Source: Tatumella sp. JGM118 (GTDB lineage Bacteria > Pseudomonadota > Gammaproteobacteria > Enterobacterales > Enterobacteriaceae). From it: a DNA stretch of 64,000 nt. Shown here one piece after another: positions 34,928-44,351 of this stretch. The notes beneath the pieces were generated by a model. It was not told where the DNA came from. It saw nothing but the letters and a program-made list of their open reading frames with translations, and did no database searches. The first letter of the stretch is position 1. Each line of letters opens with the position of its first letter. Both the position numbers and the translations under genes were made by a program. The stretch spans positions 310,001-374,000 of the forward strand of contig NZ_JAERJR010000002.1 in assembly GCF_018257515.1 (NCBI RefSeq), written 5' to 3'.

Positions 34928-35488
34928 ATGACTAATATTGCGATCATTTATCACAGCGGCTACGGACATACCGAAGAAATCGCCAAATCGGTGGAGTCCG
35001 GGGCGGCCTCTGTCGCCGGGGTAACCACCCGACTGATTCCGGCTGGCGATGTCGGGTCGTACTGGCAGTACCTTGAAGACGAAGCCGATGCGATCATCTT
35101 CGGCTCCCCTACCTATATGGGTAGCGCCTCTGCCCCGTTCAAAGCCTTTATGGATGCCAGCTCAAAATACTGGGGAAAATGGCGCGATAAACTGGCCGCG
35201 GGATTTACCTGCTCCGCGTCCCACAGTGGTGACAAACTGGCAACGCTGCAGCAACTGAGTATTTTTGCTGCGCAGCATCAGATGATCTGGGTCAGCCTGG
35301 GACTGATGCCCGGCAATAACAATTCGAAAGGTTCTGAAGATGATCTGAACCGCCTCGGCTCTTTTTTAGGCGTGATGGCGCAGGCAGATGCCGATAAAGG
35401 TATTGAAGGGATTACTCAGTCAGATAAAGAAACTGCAAAAATTTTAGGTGAGCGGGTAGCCCAGGCCTCACTGCGGTGGAATAAATAG
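34928..35488 (+). CDS. Flavodoxin-like / NAD(P)H:quinone reductase family protein
   Basis: A 186-residue protein with the flavodoxin FMN phosphate loop YHSGYGHTEE (about 8-17), the SPTYMGSASAPFKAFMD loop (about 59-75) and TCSASHSGDK. It is WrbA-related in fold but not WrbA itself. Such proteins are usually FMN-dependent quinone or general oxidoreductases. GAGGTATTT precedes the ATG. It appears monocistronic, and I know no E. coli gene at this place. Confidence 0.82.
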   Translation: MTNIAIIYHSGYGHTEEIAKSVESGAASVAGVTTRLIPAGDVGSYWQYLEDEADAIIFGSPTYMGSASAPFKAFMDASSKYWGKWRDKLAAGFTCSASHSGDKLATLQQLSIFAAQHQMIWVSLGLMPGNNNSKGSEDDLNRLGSFLGVMAQADADKGIEGITQSDKETAKILGERVAQASLRWNK

Positions 35489-35566
35489 CGGAAAGCTGGC
35501 GGTTCCCCCGGGGCAGTTTCTCTACGGGCAGGATACCGCCTGACACCACTGCGCTCCGGCACTTTT

Positions 35567-35609
35567 CAGCCCCGTAATACAGAGTGACATAAGCCTTGTC
35601 ACGGGGCTG
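35567..35609 (+). repeat. Nested inverted repeat in long gene-free stretch
   Basis: CAGCCCCGT (35567-35575) is perfectly inverted at 35601-35609. A second perfect 6-bp pair (GTGACA / TGTCAC) sits inside and partly competes with it. It lies about 80 bp after the flavodoxin gene, with no T-run. The whole stretch 35489-36405 (917 bp) has no gene I can support. Confidence 0.6.
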
Positions 35610-35847
35610 TTATCCGGGCCGCCTGCTTCTTCGATTGATCCCCGCGATGTACATGGCCTTCATAGCCTCCCCGCGAATATCCCCCCTGAGACGACTAAAC
35701 CGACCGGAATTGACGGGCTGGTTACCACGCAGGATCCCGTCGCGCGGCACGCTGATGTTTCTGACGCCATCCGCTGAAACACCGATTCGCTGATCGGTCG
35801 TCAGGAGAATACGGCCAGCGGAATGTAGCGCTTTCTGCGTTTCACAC

Positions 35848-36114
35848 CGGGAGTAAACCGTTAACATGCCTGATGAAAGCAAACATAGCTGATCCAACGC
35901 ACGGGTAATTTGTTATCGCCGGTTTAGAAACGACCCACCGGTAATTTAAGCTATTGCGGGAAGCGTCCTGTCGTCGCTACATCGGGAGTAAACCGTTAAC
36001 ACGCCTGATGAAAGCGAACATAGCTGATCCAACGCACGGGTAATTTTGTTATCGCCGGTTTAGAAACGATCCACCGGTAATTTAAGCTATTGCGGGAAGC
36101 GTCCTGCCGCCGCT
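35848..36114. repeat. 135-bp tandem duplication
   Basis: Two adjacent copies (35848-35978 and 35983-36114) run from CGGGAGTAAACCGTTAAC to GCGTCCTG.CG.CGCT with only a few substitutions and one T inserted in the second copy. Short minus-strand frames cross each copy but carry no recognisable domain. The origin is unknown: a decayed mobile sequence or a structured non-coding unit. Confidence 0.85.
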
Positions 36115-36405
36115 GATGCCGGGGGTCCGTCGGACTGAAACCCGGCCCCTCCCGGCCCCTGTCCCGGGATCTGGCCGGAGGAAGAAACACCCTGAAACAT
36201 TTATTTCGTTAACCTTACAGTCAGCGATGTGTATATATTTATCCGGACAGCCCGAACGTTAAGGGTGTTTAAATTACCGGCGTGTACGGTCCCTGAATAT
36301 CAGGTCACCACCACGACTGCCGGACAGAAAAACTGCCGCAGATATCAGCCAGACGCGGCGGATCGTGGCTCGCCGTGTTTTCTTCAGGAATAAGGAATCG
36401 TCGTA

Positions 36406-36627
36406 ATGGATGGTCATTTTTTACTAAAAGGTGTTGCTGTTATAGCCGCGGTGGCTTCGTTCTATCCGGACCTGAAGCTCCGCAGAAATAAGGAGAGTGC
36501 CTGCCCGGCTATCGCAGTGGCAGATGCGAAAGAACGTCAGGAATGGCGTTACTTCAGACGTGGGATCAGAGCTCTCAGCGTGCTGACAGGACTCTGGCTG
36601 CTCGGAACCGCCCTCAGCCTGTTCTGA
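36406..36627 (+). CDS. Hypothetical small membrane protein, 73 residues
   Basis: Two hydrophobic segments (about 5-20 and 55-72) flank a charged middle (DLKLRRNKES, DAKERQEWRYFRRG). AAGGAATCGTCGTA before the ATG is a good ribosome site, the main support that this is translated. The family is unrecognised. It is convergent with ttcA. Confidence 0.5.
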   Translation: MDGHFLLKGVAVIAAVASFYPDLKLRRNKESACPAIAVADAKERQEWRYFRRGIRALSVLTGLWLLGTALSLF

Positions 36628-36735
36628 AACGGCCATTTGTCCGCCCTGCTCTGGTTCAGGCGGACAAAGGATCAGGCCTGCGGATTAATAAGCCGGGTCT
36701 GATACCGGCTCGCAGCGGTCTGACACTCACGGATC

Positions 36736-37629
36736 TCAGAGATTCGTGACATCAATATACAGTGAATGGTCAATATTGGTCGAAGATACGGTGGCCTCGG
36801 TAAAACCATAGGCTTCACGTTCGCCTTCACGATCTAACGGCAGGTTTTCGAAATCGAACAGTTCGCGATCCGCTAACTGACTCGGGCTGACGTTCTGCAA
36901 GGACTTAAACACGCTTTCCACACGGCCCGCATCCTTTTTATCCCACTCGCTCAGCATCCCTTTAATCGCCTGCCGCTGCAGATTTTCCTGAGAACCACAG
37001 AGGTTGCAGGGAATGATCGGGAAGGCTTTGTGGTCAGCAAAACGGATAAGATCCTTTTCACGACAATAGGTCAGCGGGCGGATCACTACATTACGGCCAT
37101 CGTCTGAGCGCAATTTCGGTGGCATGGCCTTCATTCGCGCCCCATGGAACATATTCAGAAACAGCGTCTCCACAATATCATCCATGTGGTGGCCAAGCGC
37201 AATCTTGGTGGCGCCGATTTTTTCGGCAAATGAGTAGAGCGTACCGCGACGCAGACGCGAACACAGCCCGCAGGTCGTCTTCCCTTCCGGGATCTTCTCT
37301 CTTACCACCGAATAAGTATCTTTATCGACGATATAGTAAGGGATGTTCAGCTGCTCGAAATAGTCAGGCAGGATATGTTCCGGAAAGCCTGGCTGTTTCT
37401 GGTCGAGGTTAACCGCAATCACTTCAAATCTGACAGGAGCCACTTTTTGCAGGCTCAGCAGGATATCCAGCATGGCAAAAGAGTCCTTACCACCACTCAT
37501 GCAGGCCATTACCACATCGTTGTCTTCTATCATCTGGTAATCGGTGATCGCATTGCCAACATTTCTCCGCAGACGTTTCTGGAGTTTGTTGAATTCGAGT
37601 GTGTCTTTTCTGGTATCGGTCTGATTCAT
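36736..37629 (-). CDS. ttcA: TtcA, tRNA 2-thiocytidine synthetase
   Basis: A 297-residue iron-sulphur PP-loop protein. The ATP loop SGGKDS is at 45-50, C120 and C123 in CGLC are cluster ligands with a third at C208 or C211 ([10 protein letters not shown]), and GHHMDD follows the PP-loop domain. It inserts sulphur at C32 of certain tRNAs. It is slightly shorter than E. coli TtcA (311). fnrS lies upstream on the same strand, with its terminator about 190 bp before ttcA. Confidence 0.95.
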   Translation of the reverse strand: MNQTDTRKDTLEFNKLQKRLRRNVGNAITDYQMIEDNDVVMACMSGGKDSFAMLDILLSLQKVAPVRFEVIAVNLDQKQPGFPEHILPDYFEQLNIPYYIVDKDTYSVVREKIPEGKTTCGLCSRLRRGTLYSFAEKIGATKIALGHHMDDIVETLFLNMFHGARMKAMPPKLRSDDGRNVVIRPLTYCREKDLIRFADHKAFPIIPCNLCGSQENLQRQAIKGMLSEWDKKDAGRVESVFKSLQNVSPSQLADRELFDFENLPLDREGEREAYGFTEATVSSTNIDHSLYIDVTNL

Positions 37630-37816
37630 AAATTCTTTTCACCACCGGGGAGTCCGGTCGTTGATTTCCTGGTTAAAAGCCTGCATGCATGGGCGCGGAT
37701 TATACGGACTTTTACGCAGGGGGGAAATCACCTTTCAAAAGATATCGCGGAACAGAGCAAAGATGCAGCAGCGGGGAAACACGGTCAGAAACGGAGAACT
37801 ACGGCCGGAAAGCGGC

Positions 37817-37933
37817 AAAAAAAAACCGGCGTCACTAACGCCGGGGTCATAAGAATTAAATGTGCTATGCAGTAATTCAAAAGTAAGACAATGTGGAGCA
37901 CAACGCCCATCGCTTGACGTTGCATTCACCTGC
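37817..37933 (-). ncRNA. fnrS: FnrS small regulatory RNA
   Basis: A 117-nt minus-strand RNA beginning GCAGGTGAATGCAACGTCAA and ending in a perfect 7-bp hairpin (CCGGCGT / ACGCCGG) plus nine U residues. The 5' half, including GCGATGGGCG and the TTGTCTTACTT segment, agrees almost exactly with E. coli FnrS, which also lies next to zntB. FnrS is Hfq-dependent and, when oxygen is absent, represses mRNAs of aerobic metabolism and oxidative stress. A GATACT at 37946-37941 is the -10, and an FNR box sits at about -42. Confidence 0.95.
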
Positions 37934-37968
37934 GGGAGAGAGTATCTGCGATTTCCGCCCGGCATGTT

Positions 37969-37982
37969 TTGATTCAGATCAT
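37969..37982 (-). promoter_or_regulatory. FNR box of fnrS
   Basis: Read on the minus strand it is ATGAT-CTGA-ATCAA, 9 of 10 matches to TTGAT-N4-ATCAA. Its centre lies 42.5 bp before the inferred fnrS start, the class II activator position. The fnr gene is in the same window. Confidence 0.85.
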
Positions 37983-38011
37983 ATTTATGATTATTAATCC
38001 AATCCTATGAT

Positions 38012-38995
38012 TTATAACCACTTACGTTGCTTAAGAAACCACGTTACCCCCAGTGCAATCAGCACCAGCACCACGCAGAACACCGCAAAGCCATAGTGCC
38101 ACTGCCCACCGGGGATCCCCCCGAGGTTGACGCCGAACAGTCCGGTAAGGAAGGTCGCCGGCAGAAACACCATCGCCAGCAGGGACATAATATAGGTTCT
38201 GCGGTTCATGGACTCGGTCAGCAGGGCATCGATTTCATCGGTCAGTACGGCGGTCCGCGCGATACCCGCATCCAGATCTTCCAGTCCCCTGCCCAGCCGG
38301 TCTGAAATATCCTGCATCAGACGACGTTGTGCCTCATCCATCCAGGTGAATTTCTCACTGGCAATCCGCGCCAGCACATCCCGCTGAGGTGCCATATATC
38401 GACGCATGACAATCAGTTGCTTACGCAGCAGCGCCATTTCGCCCCGCGCTGGTGCCTGGCCTTCCAGCAACCCGTCTTCCATATCGATAATTTTATCGTG
38501 CAAATCCTCGATAAATTCACTGATATGATCCGTCAGGAAGTCACAAAATTCCACCAGCCAGTCGCCGGCACTTTCTGGCCCGTTCCCCTGCTGAAGTTCT
38601 GCCCACACATCCTCTACCGCCGCCACTTTTCGTTTGCGGGTAGAGATGATTAATTTATCACTGATAAAAATCCTGACCGCTACCAGTTCGTCCGGACGGG
38701 CGTCCTGGTTAAAATTGATACTGCGCAGAACGATAAAAAAACCGTCTGCCAGACGGCTCACTCTGGGACGCATACTCTCACCGGCTAAAGCATCCCTTAC
38801 GGAATCCGGCAATAACGGGGTTTTCTGCAGCCATCCGGCGCTGTTTTCCTGGGCATAATTCAGGTGCAGCCAGCAGGGACGCTCGCAATTCACCACGTCA
38901 GTCTCACTGATAGGCAGCATTCCTCCCTGCCCGTCTAACTGACATGAAATAATCGCATCGGATATCTGCAGTTCTTTACCGTCAATGATGCTCAC
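38012..38995 (-). CDS. zntB: ZntB, CorA-type zinc transporter
   Basis: A 327-residue CorA-family protein with a large cytoplasmic helical N-terminal domain and two C-terminal membrane helices. The pore-loop signature is GVN ([14 protein letters not shown]), as in ZntB, rather than GMN. The C-terminus is LKQRKWL. E. coli ZntB mediates proton-coupled zinc uptake. fnrS lies 78 bp downstream on the same strand, as in E. coli, while dbpA is absent. Confidence 0.93.
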   Translation of the reverse strand: MSIIDGKELQISDAIISCQLDGQGGMLPISETDVVNCERPCWLHLNYAQENSAGWLQKTPLLPDSVRDALAGESMRPRVSRLADGFFIVLRSINFNQDARPDELVAVRIFISDKLIISTRKRKVAAVEDVWAELQQGNGPESAGDWLVEFCDFLTDHISEFIEDLHDKIIDMEDGLLEGQAPARGEMALLRKQLIVMRRYMAPQRDVLARIASEKFTWMDEAQRRLMQDISDRLGRGLEDLDAGIARTAVLTDEIDALLTESMNRRTYIMSLLAMVFLPATFLTGLFGVNLGGIPGGQWHYGFAVFCVVLVLIALGVTWFLKQRKWL

Positions 38996-39140
38996 ACATT
39001 CCCCTTAATCCTGTTCCGGTAAATCAAAACCTGCATTGTAGTGTATTGATTACCATATTTTGCATTTAAAACGTAAAGGGGCATTACACAATGGCTGCCC
39101 CGTTTGATAATAATAGCCGTAAAATCAGTCTGATAGAAAG

Positions 39141-40775
39141 TTAATGCCCGGATTTCTCCGGCAGCTGTTCAATCCACATTTCACGACTGTAAGCCACATC
39201 TTCAGGATTATTGATAGGATAACCTTTGACCCGCGGGCTGATCAGACGTGCATTGGTGTACTGATAGATAGGAGCAATCGGCACATCGTCGGCAATCATC
39301 TGCTCGGCCTGGTTATAGTCGCTGTTGCGGGCAGCGGCAGAGCGTTCACGGGCCGCGCGGGCCAGCAGCGCATCATATTGCGGATTGCTGAATCCTGAAA
39401 TATTACCGCTGTTCCCCCGGGTCAGCAGCGCCAGGAAAGTAGAAGGCTCGTTATAGTCCGCCACCCACGAGGCGCGGATAACATCAAAATTCCCCTGATT
39501 GCGGCTATCGAGATAGGTTTTCCATTCCTGATTCTGCAGAGTCACATCCACCCCCAGATTTTTCTTCCACATCGAGGCGATGGCAATCGCAATTTTCTGA
39601 TGAACTTCGGCCGTATTATATAACAGTGTCAGATGCAGCGGCCGCCCCGGCCCGTAGCCGGCAGAGGCCAGCAGTGATTTAGCCTGAGCATTCAGTTCCT
39701 GCTGGGTGTGCTGCTGAATATAGAGCGGTTGCGGATGAAACCCCTGAGTTCCGTAAGGGGTGAAGCCCCAGGCCGGTTTTTCGCCGGTCCCCAGTACCTT
39801 ATAGGCGATCACCTGCCGGTCGATACTCCACGACAGAGCCCGTCTGACCCGGACGTCGGCCGTCGGGCCTTTCCGGGTATTAAACGCATAGTAATACGTA
39901 CCGAGCTGCATCGGGGTATAGACCTGGCCCGGTAATTCTTTCTTCAGCAGGTGATACATATTTTTCGGGAAGGATTCGGTGATATCGATGTTCCCCGCCC
40001 GGTAGCGCTGGGTGGCTGCCGATTCTTCATTTACCGGAACAAAGGTCACTTTATTCAGCACCGTATGGGCGTTATCCCAGTAGTTCTGATCCCTGACCAG
40101 CACGATTTTTTCATTAACCACCCGCTGCTGTAACCGGTAAGCCCCGTTACCCACCAGGTGTCCGGGCTGTGTCCACTGATTCCGGGCCGTGCGGATAACG
40201 TCGCGGGGCACCGGAAACAGGCAGACATTGGCGACCAGCGACGGGAACCAGGCGACGGGATGGTCCAGCGTCACTTTAAGATGCCAGGCATCAATCGCCG
40301 TGACCCCCAGCGCTGACGGTGGCTTTTCTCCCCGGGTGATCGCGGCGGCATTTTCAATCCCCGCCAGCGCCGCAAACCAGGCAAAAGGTGAGCGTTGGGC
40401 GGGGTCCACCAGCCGCTGCCAGCTATACACAAAATCGTCGGCAGTGACGGGTTTACCGTCCGACCAGCGGGCATCGCGGCGCAGAGTAAATATCCAGGTT
40501 TTATTGTCATTACTCTGCCAGCGTTCCGCGACGCCCGGCACAATGTTCCCGACACTGTCCTGATTCGTCAGGCCCTCAAACAGATCACGGATCACCTGCA
40601 TTTCCGGCAATCCCACCGCCTGAGCCGGGTCGAGTGAGGCTGGCTCATCTTTTATTTGCCGGACGATTTCCTGCCGGGCAGCTAAATGCGCTCCCGGCGG
40701 CAGTGTCGCGGCCAGCCCTATGGCTGCGGGCATCATTGCCAGCGCCAGGGCGGAAAGCCTGTACCAGTTAACCAT
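39141..40775 (-). CDS. mppA: MppA, periplasmic murein tripeptide-binding protein
   Basis: A 544-residue solute-binding protein of the OppA family with a signal peptide ending GLA. Segments such as RQIKDEPASLDPAQAVGLPEMQVIRDLFEGL, DITESFPKNMYHLL and NPEDVAYSREMWIE match MppA rather than OppA. It delivers L-Ala-gamma-D-Glu-meso-DAP to the Opp permease for cell-wall recycling. It is divergent from tpx across a 206-bp gap. It is a stand-alone gene with no permease beside it. Confidence 0.92.
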   Translation of the reverse strand: MVNWYRLSALALAMMPAAIGLAATLPPGAHLAARQEIVRQIKDEPASLDPAQAVGLPEMQVIRDLFEGLTNQDSVGNIVPGVAERWQSNDNKTWIFTLRRDARWSDGKPVTADDFVYSWQRLVDPAQRSPFAWFAALAGIENAAAITRGEKPPSALGVTAIDAWHLKVTLDHPVAWFPSLVANVCLFPVPRDVIRTARNQWTQPGHLVGNGAYRLQQRVVNEKIVLVRDQNYWDNAHTVLNKVTFVPVNEESAATQRYRAGNIDITESFPKNMYHLLKKELPGQVYTPMQLGTYYYAFNTRKGPTADVRVRRALSWSIDRQVIAYKVLGTGEKPAWGFTPYGTQGFHPQPLYIQQHTQQELNAQAKSLLASAGYGPGRPLHLTLLYNTAEVHQKIAIAIASMWKKNLGVDVTLQNQEWKTYLDSRNQGNFDVIRASWVADYNEPSTFLALLTRGNSGNISGFSNPQYDALLARAARERSAAARNSDYNQAEQMIADDVPIAPIYQYTNARLISPRVKGYPINNPEDVAYSREMWIEQLPEKSGH

Positions 40776-40981
40776 ATGTACTCCCTCTTCCTTTGCGATA
40801 CTGTGGCCTGCCGTCAGTGAGATAGCCCCTGATACGGCCGGACAGAGATGATATTTCTACCGCAATATACCGTCCCTGCTCGTAAAAGGGTGCAAAATAT
40901 GGGATAAATTAGAGGTTCACTTGCACTGTACGCGGTTGAACTGCGTCGCAGTCACTCACAAATGATGATAAGGAATCGCTG

Positions 40982-41485
40982 ATGTCTCAGACTATCAATT
41001 TCAAAGGGCAGCCAATTGCTATCGCCGGTCAGTTTCCTGCTAAAGGCAGTGCCGCACCTGACTTCACCCTGGTGACGAAAGACCTGAGCGATGTATCGCT
41101 GGGAAACTATGCAGGGAAACGTAAGGTACTGAACATTTTCCCGAGTATCGACACCAGCACCTGTGCGACCTCGGTACGTAAATTCAATCAGCTGGCTTCT
41201 GATATTACCAATACTGTCGTGCTGTGCATCTCTGCTGACCTGCCGTTTGCACAGAGCCGTTTCTGCGGTGCAGACGGGCTGGATAATGTGGTTACACTGT
41301 CAGCTTTCCGTGGCAGTGATTTTAAAAAGGATTACGGCGTAGAGATCCTGGAAGGGCCGCTGAAGGCACTGAGTGCACGGGCAGTGGTCGTGCTTGACGA
41401 AAATAATACGGTGCTTCACGCGGAACTGGTGGGTGAGATCGCCGAGGAACCTGACTACGATGCCGCCCTGGCGGTGCTGAAGTAA
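40982..41485 (+). CDS. tpx: Thiol peroxidase Tpx
   Basis: A 167-residue atypical 2-Cys peroxiredoxin. The peroxidatic C61 is in DTSTCATS and the resolving C95 in QSRFCGADG. It reduces lipid and alkyl hydroperoxides with thioredoxin. AAGGAATCGCTG precedes the ATG. The neighbours mppA and tyrR are those found in E. coli. Confidence 0.97.
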   Translation: MSQTINFKGQPIAIAGQFPAKGSAAPDFTLVTKDLSDVSLGNYAGKRKVLNIFPSIDTSTCATSVRKFNQLASDITNTVVLCISADLPFAQSRFCGADGLDNVVTLSAFRGSDFKKDYGVEILEGPLKALSARAVVVLDENNTVLHAELVGEIAEEPDYDAALAVLK

Positions 41486-41545
41486 GCTCCTGACCCGGGC
41501 CCGGCCATGATCGGACGGTCCCGGGGTATGGCCGGTAAAACGGGG

Positions 41546-43120
41546 TTATCCGGCCTCGTCTTCACCGGCCCCTTTTTTATTCAGCCCGTATTCCCGCAGT
41601 TTATTGGCGATAGCCGTATGTGACACCCCCAGCCGTTTCGCCAGCTTACGGGTGCTTGGATAATGGCTGTATAAACGGACCAGTACCGCGCGTTCATAAC
41701 GCCCGGTGATATCGTCCAGAGACCCTTCCAGATTATCATCCACCGGTAACTCATGTTCCGCCTGCTCCGGCAGGATAATATCCTTCGGACGGAGTTCATC
41801 CCCCTCCAGCTGGGCCATGGCCCGGTAGAGCGTATTTTTCAGTTGGCGTACATTGCCGGGCCAGTTGTAACGGGTCAGATAAGCGGCCAGTTGCGGCGAA
41901 ATCGCCGGCGTGGTGATCCCCCGCTCATCCGCATACCGGGAGACAAACATTTCGGTTAATGGCTGAATATCGCGGGAATGCTCACGTAATGGCGGAATGC
42001 TGAGTGTCAGCACATTCAGGCGGTAGAAAAGATCCTCGCGAAATTCCCCGCGACTGACCAGTTCCTGCAGGTTTTTTTGTGTGGCACAAATGACCCTGAC
42101 ATCCACGTGTACCTCGTGCTCCTCACCGACCCGGCGGAAGGTTCCGTCATTCAGAAACCGCAGCAGCTTGGTTTGCATACGCGGGGACATCTCACCGATT
42201 TCGTCGAGTAATACCGAGCCGCCGTTGGCCTGTTCGAAAAATCCTTTTTTATTCTCCAGGGCATTCGGGTAAGCCCCCGCCGCATGACCAAATAATTCAC
42301 TCTCAGCCACATCATCCGGCAGCGAGGCACAATTCAGTGCCAGGAAAGGCTGCAGGTGGCGATGGCTTCGCTGATGACAGGCTCTGGCGAGCATATCTTT
42401 ACCGGTGCCGGTCTCGCCGGTGATCAGTAAAGGCGCGTCATGAACCGCCAGTTTTCTGGCCTGATTCAGCAACTGACGCATCTTCGGGCTGGCCGCCACA
42501 ATATGCTCAAAACCGCAGTTATCGGTAGTATTCATACGCTGAAGCTGGTGGCCCATTCTGGCCGTCGATTTCAGCATGATCATGGCCCCGACCGGCAGGA
42601 GCTGCTGTTCCTGTTCACCAGGGAGGTAGATAGGCAGGATTTCCATCAGGAAATCGCGTCCCTGGATGACCACATGCCGGGCAACAGAAGTGACAATGTC
42701 ACTTTCAGCCCAGTGGGAAAGTTCTCTGTCTTCAATCAGATAGCCTATCGGCGAATGGTATATCCTCTGTTCGTCCAGACCAAACAAAGTCTGCGCCGCC
42801 GGATTGGCCAGCTCAATACGTCCTTTCAGGTCGATGGAAAGCACCGGCTCAGGCATCGCTTCCAGTAAAGAGGTAAGAACTCTGCGTTCGCGCTCCGAAG
42901 GCATATCCGTCACGGTACGGACATCCGTGACGCCCGGCGTCCGGCGTATTTCGGCCATCAGCGAGCTGAACTCTTCGAAGGCTATTGCACTGAAACGCAG
43001 ATACAGACGCTCCAGCGCGACGATTTCAATACCGTGTAAATCGATATTCCGCGCGACCAGCAGATCCAGCAATTCGCGGACCAGCCCCTGTCTGTCTTTA
43101 CAGAAAATTTCCAGGCGCAT
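41546..43120 (-). CDS. tyrR: TyrR, aromatic amino acid regulator
   Basis: A 524-residue regulator with an ACT domain (about 1-70), a PAS domain (about 80-190), a sigma-54-type AAA+ domain (about 205-430; Walker A GETGTGKD, VLLDEIGEM) and a C-terminal Fis-type helix-turn-helix (RKLAKRLGVSHTAIANKLREYGL). The true start is MRLEIFCKDR at 43120, since E. coli TyrR begins MRLEVFCEDR; the frame extends seven codons further. The loop after ELFGH is longer than in E. coli (GAYPNALENKKG), but the GAFTGA needed for sigma-54 contact is still absent. It controls aroF, tyrP, mtr and similar operons with Tyr/Phe/Trp. Confidence 0.95.
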   Translation of the reverse strand: MRLEIFCKDRQGLVRELLDLLVARNIDLHGIEIVALERLYLRFSAIAFEEFSSLMAEIRRTPGVTDVRTVTDMPSERERRVLTSLLEAMPEPVLSIDLKGRIELANPAAQTLFGLDEQRIYHSPIGYLIEDRELSHWAESDIVTSVARHVVIQGRDFLMEILPIYLPGEQEQQLLPVGAMIMLKSTARMGHQLQRMNTTDNCGFEHIVAASPKMRQLLNQARKLAVHDAPLLITGETGTGKDMLARACHQRSHRHLQPFLALNCASLPDDVAESELFGHAAGAYPNALENKKGFFEQANGGSVLLDEIGEMSPRMQTKLLRFLNDGTFRRVGEEHEVHVDVRVICATQKNLQELVSRGEFREDLFYRLNVLTLSIPPLREHSRDIQPLTEMFVSRYADERGITTPAISPQLAAYLTRYNWPGNVRQLKNTLYRAMAQLEGDELRPKDIILPEQAEHELPVDDNLEGSLDDITGRYERAVLVRLYSHYPSTRKLAKRLGVSHTAIANKLREYGLNKKGAGEDEAG

Positions 43121-43274
43121 CAATATATTCCTGACCATCATAATAATCAGGCATCATACCGCGTCAGCCGGGCGAGCTGAAGAGTTGTGGCAGGAAAAGT
43201 TGACACTCCGGGGCGACCGTAACGGCGGCCCCGGCAAAGGACAGGCAAACCGGCGGAAAACGATGCGGACAGGA

Positions 43275-44351
43275 TTATCCGGCGGTGCGCTTCCCGGAGG
43301 GCTCAGGAGACTTCTTCTTCAGGGTATCGCGAAGCTGACTGAGCAGTTCTGCCCTGAAATCCCCGAGTCCGGGTTTATCCCCTTCCAGCCAGGGCAACGG
43401 GCGGCAGAGCTCCATCGCTTTAATGCCCAGCCGTGCCGTCAGCAGACCGGCACCAACCCCCTGAGCCGCCCTCGCCGAGAGCCTGCCCATAAGATCCTGC
43501 GACATCCAGTCCACTCCCACTTCACGCACCAGTTCACTGGCACCGGCAAAGGCAATATTAAATAATACCCCGCGAAACAGACGGACCCGGCTGAAATAGC
43601 CCAGTTCAATCCCGTAGATGCGGGCTATCTGGTTGATCATGCGGATATTACGCCACGCAATAAAAAACATGTCGGCCATCGCCAGCGGGCTGACGGCGAT
43701 GATCACCGCAGATTCCGCCGCATAACGACCTATCTTTTCGCGGGCTTGTTTATCGGCAATGGGCTGTACCCATGCGGCATAGAGCGTCAGGATTTCCCGG
43801 TCACTGTGCGTCTCCTGCAGGGCATCCTGCCAGCGACGAAAAGACGGGTGAGCCTCACCGATGCCGCTGCGCGCCGCCAGTTGTTCGCAGAAAGGTCTGG
43901 CCTTGCCGGTCCCGTGACTGTTAAGAAGTTCGCAGGCCTCATCGCGTTCCTGCGCACGGTGTCTCAGCCGGTACAGGCGGTAGCCCTCGCTGACCAGACT
44001 CGCTGCACCGGCAAACAGTACCAGCCCGAGCGAGACGGTTGCGCCGAGTGCTATCCAGTCATGCTGATGCCAGGCTGTCATCAGCCATTGTCCGGTCCGG
44101 GCGATGACCGTAATAAAAAAGATCAACAGGCCAAGCATTAAAAACCGCCCGCGTAACGATCTGCGCGGTCGTAAGGCAGCGTTCAGGATAACCTCATCAT
44201 TCACCCCCGCCTCTTCTTCTGCCGGCTCCGGTGAGGCCGTAAATTCGCCCTCTTCCGGGGCAAAATACCGCGCCTCGCGCAGCGGTTCCGCCGTGCCGGT
44301 ATCCTCCGGAGGGAAATCGATCCTTGGTTTAAGCGGAGTTTCGCCACTCAT
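43275..44351 (-). CDS. ycjF: YcjF, inner-membrane DUF697 protein
   Basis: A 358-residue protein (E. coli YcjF has 353). Two hydrophobic segments near 72-92 and 100-120 follow an acidic N-terminus, and the C-terminal DUF697 region contains [32 protein letters not shown]. The function is unknown; its expression is psp-linked in E. coli. It overlaps ycjX by 4 bp. Confidence 0.92.
   Translation of the reverse strand: MSGETPLKPRIDFPPEDTGTAEPLREARYFAPEEGEFTASPEPAEEEAGVNDEVILNAALRPRRSLRGRFLMLGLLIFFITVIARTGQWLMTAWHQHDWIALGATVSLGLVLFAGAASLVSEGYRLYRLRHRAQERDEACELLNSHGTGKARPFCEQLAARSGIGEAHPSFRRWQDALQETHSDREILTLYAAWVQPIADKQAREKIGRYAAESAVIIAVSPLAMADMFFIAWRNIRMINQIARIYGIELGYFSRVRLFRGVLFNIAFAGASELVREVGVDWMSQDLMGRLSARAAQGVGAGLLTARLGIKAMELCRPLPWLEGDKPGLGDFRAELLSQLRDTLKKKSPEPSGKRTAG

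Noticed and set aside
35610-35897. 95-codon minus-strand frame in the gene-free stretch
   Set aside because: No ribosome site, domain or family resemblance; it partly overlaps the tandem duplication. Kept only as possible decayed sequence.
42804-43565. 253-codon plus-strand frame
   Set aside because: It is antisense to tyrR and ycjF and crosses their boundary; composition is Arg/Ser-rich with no domain.
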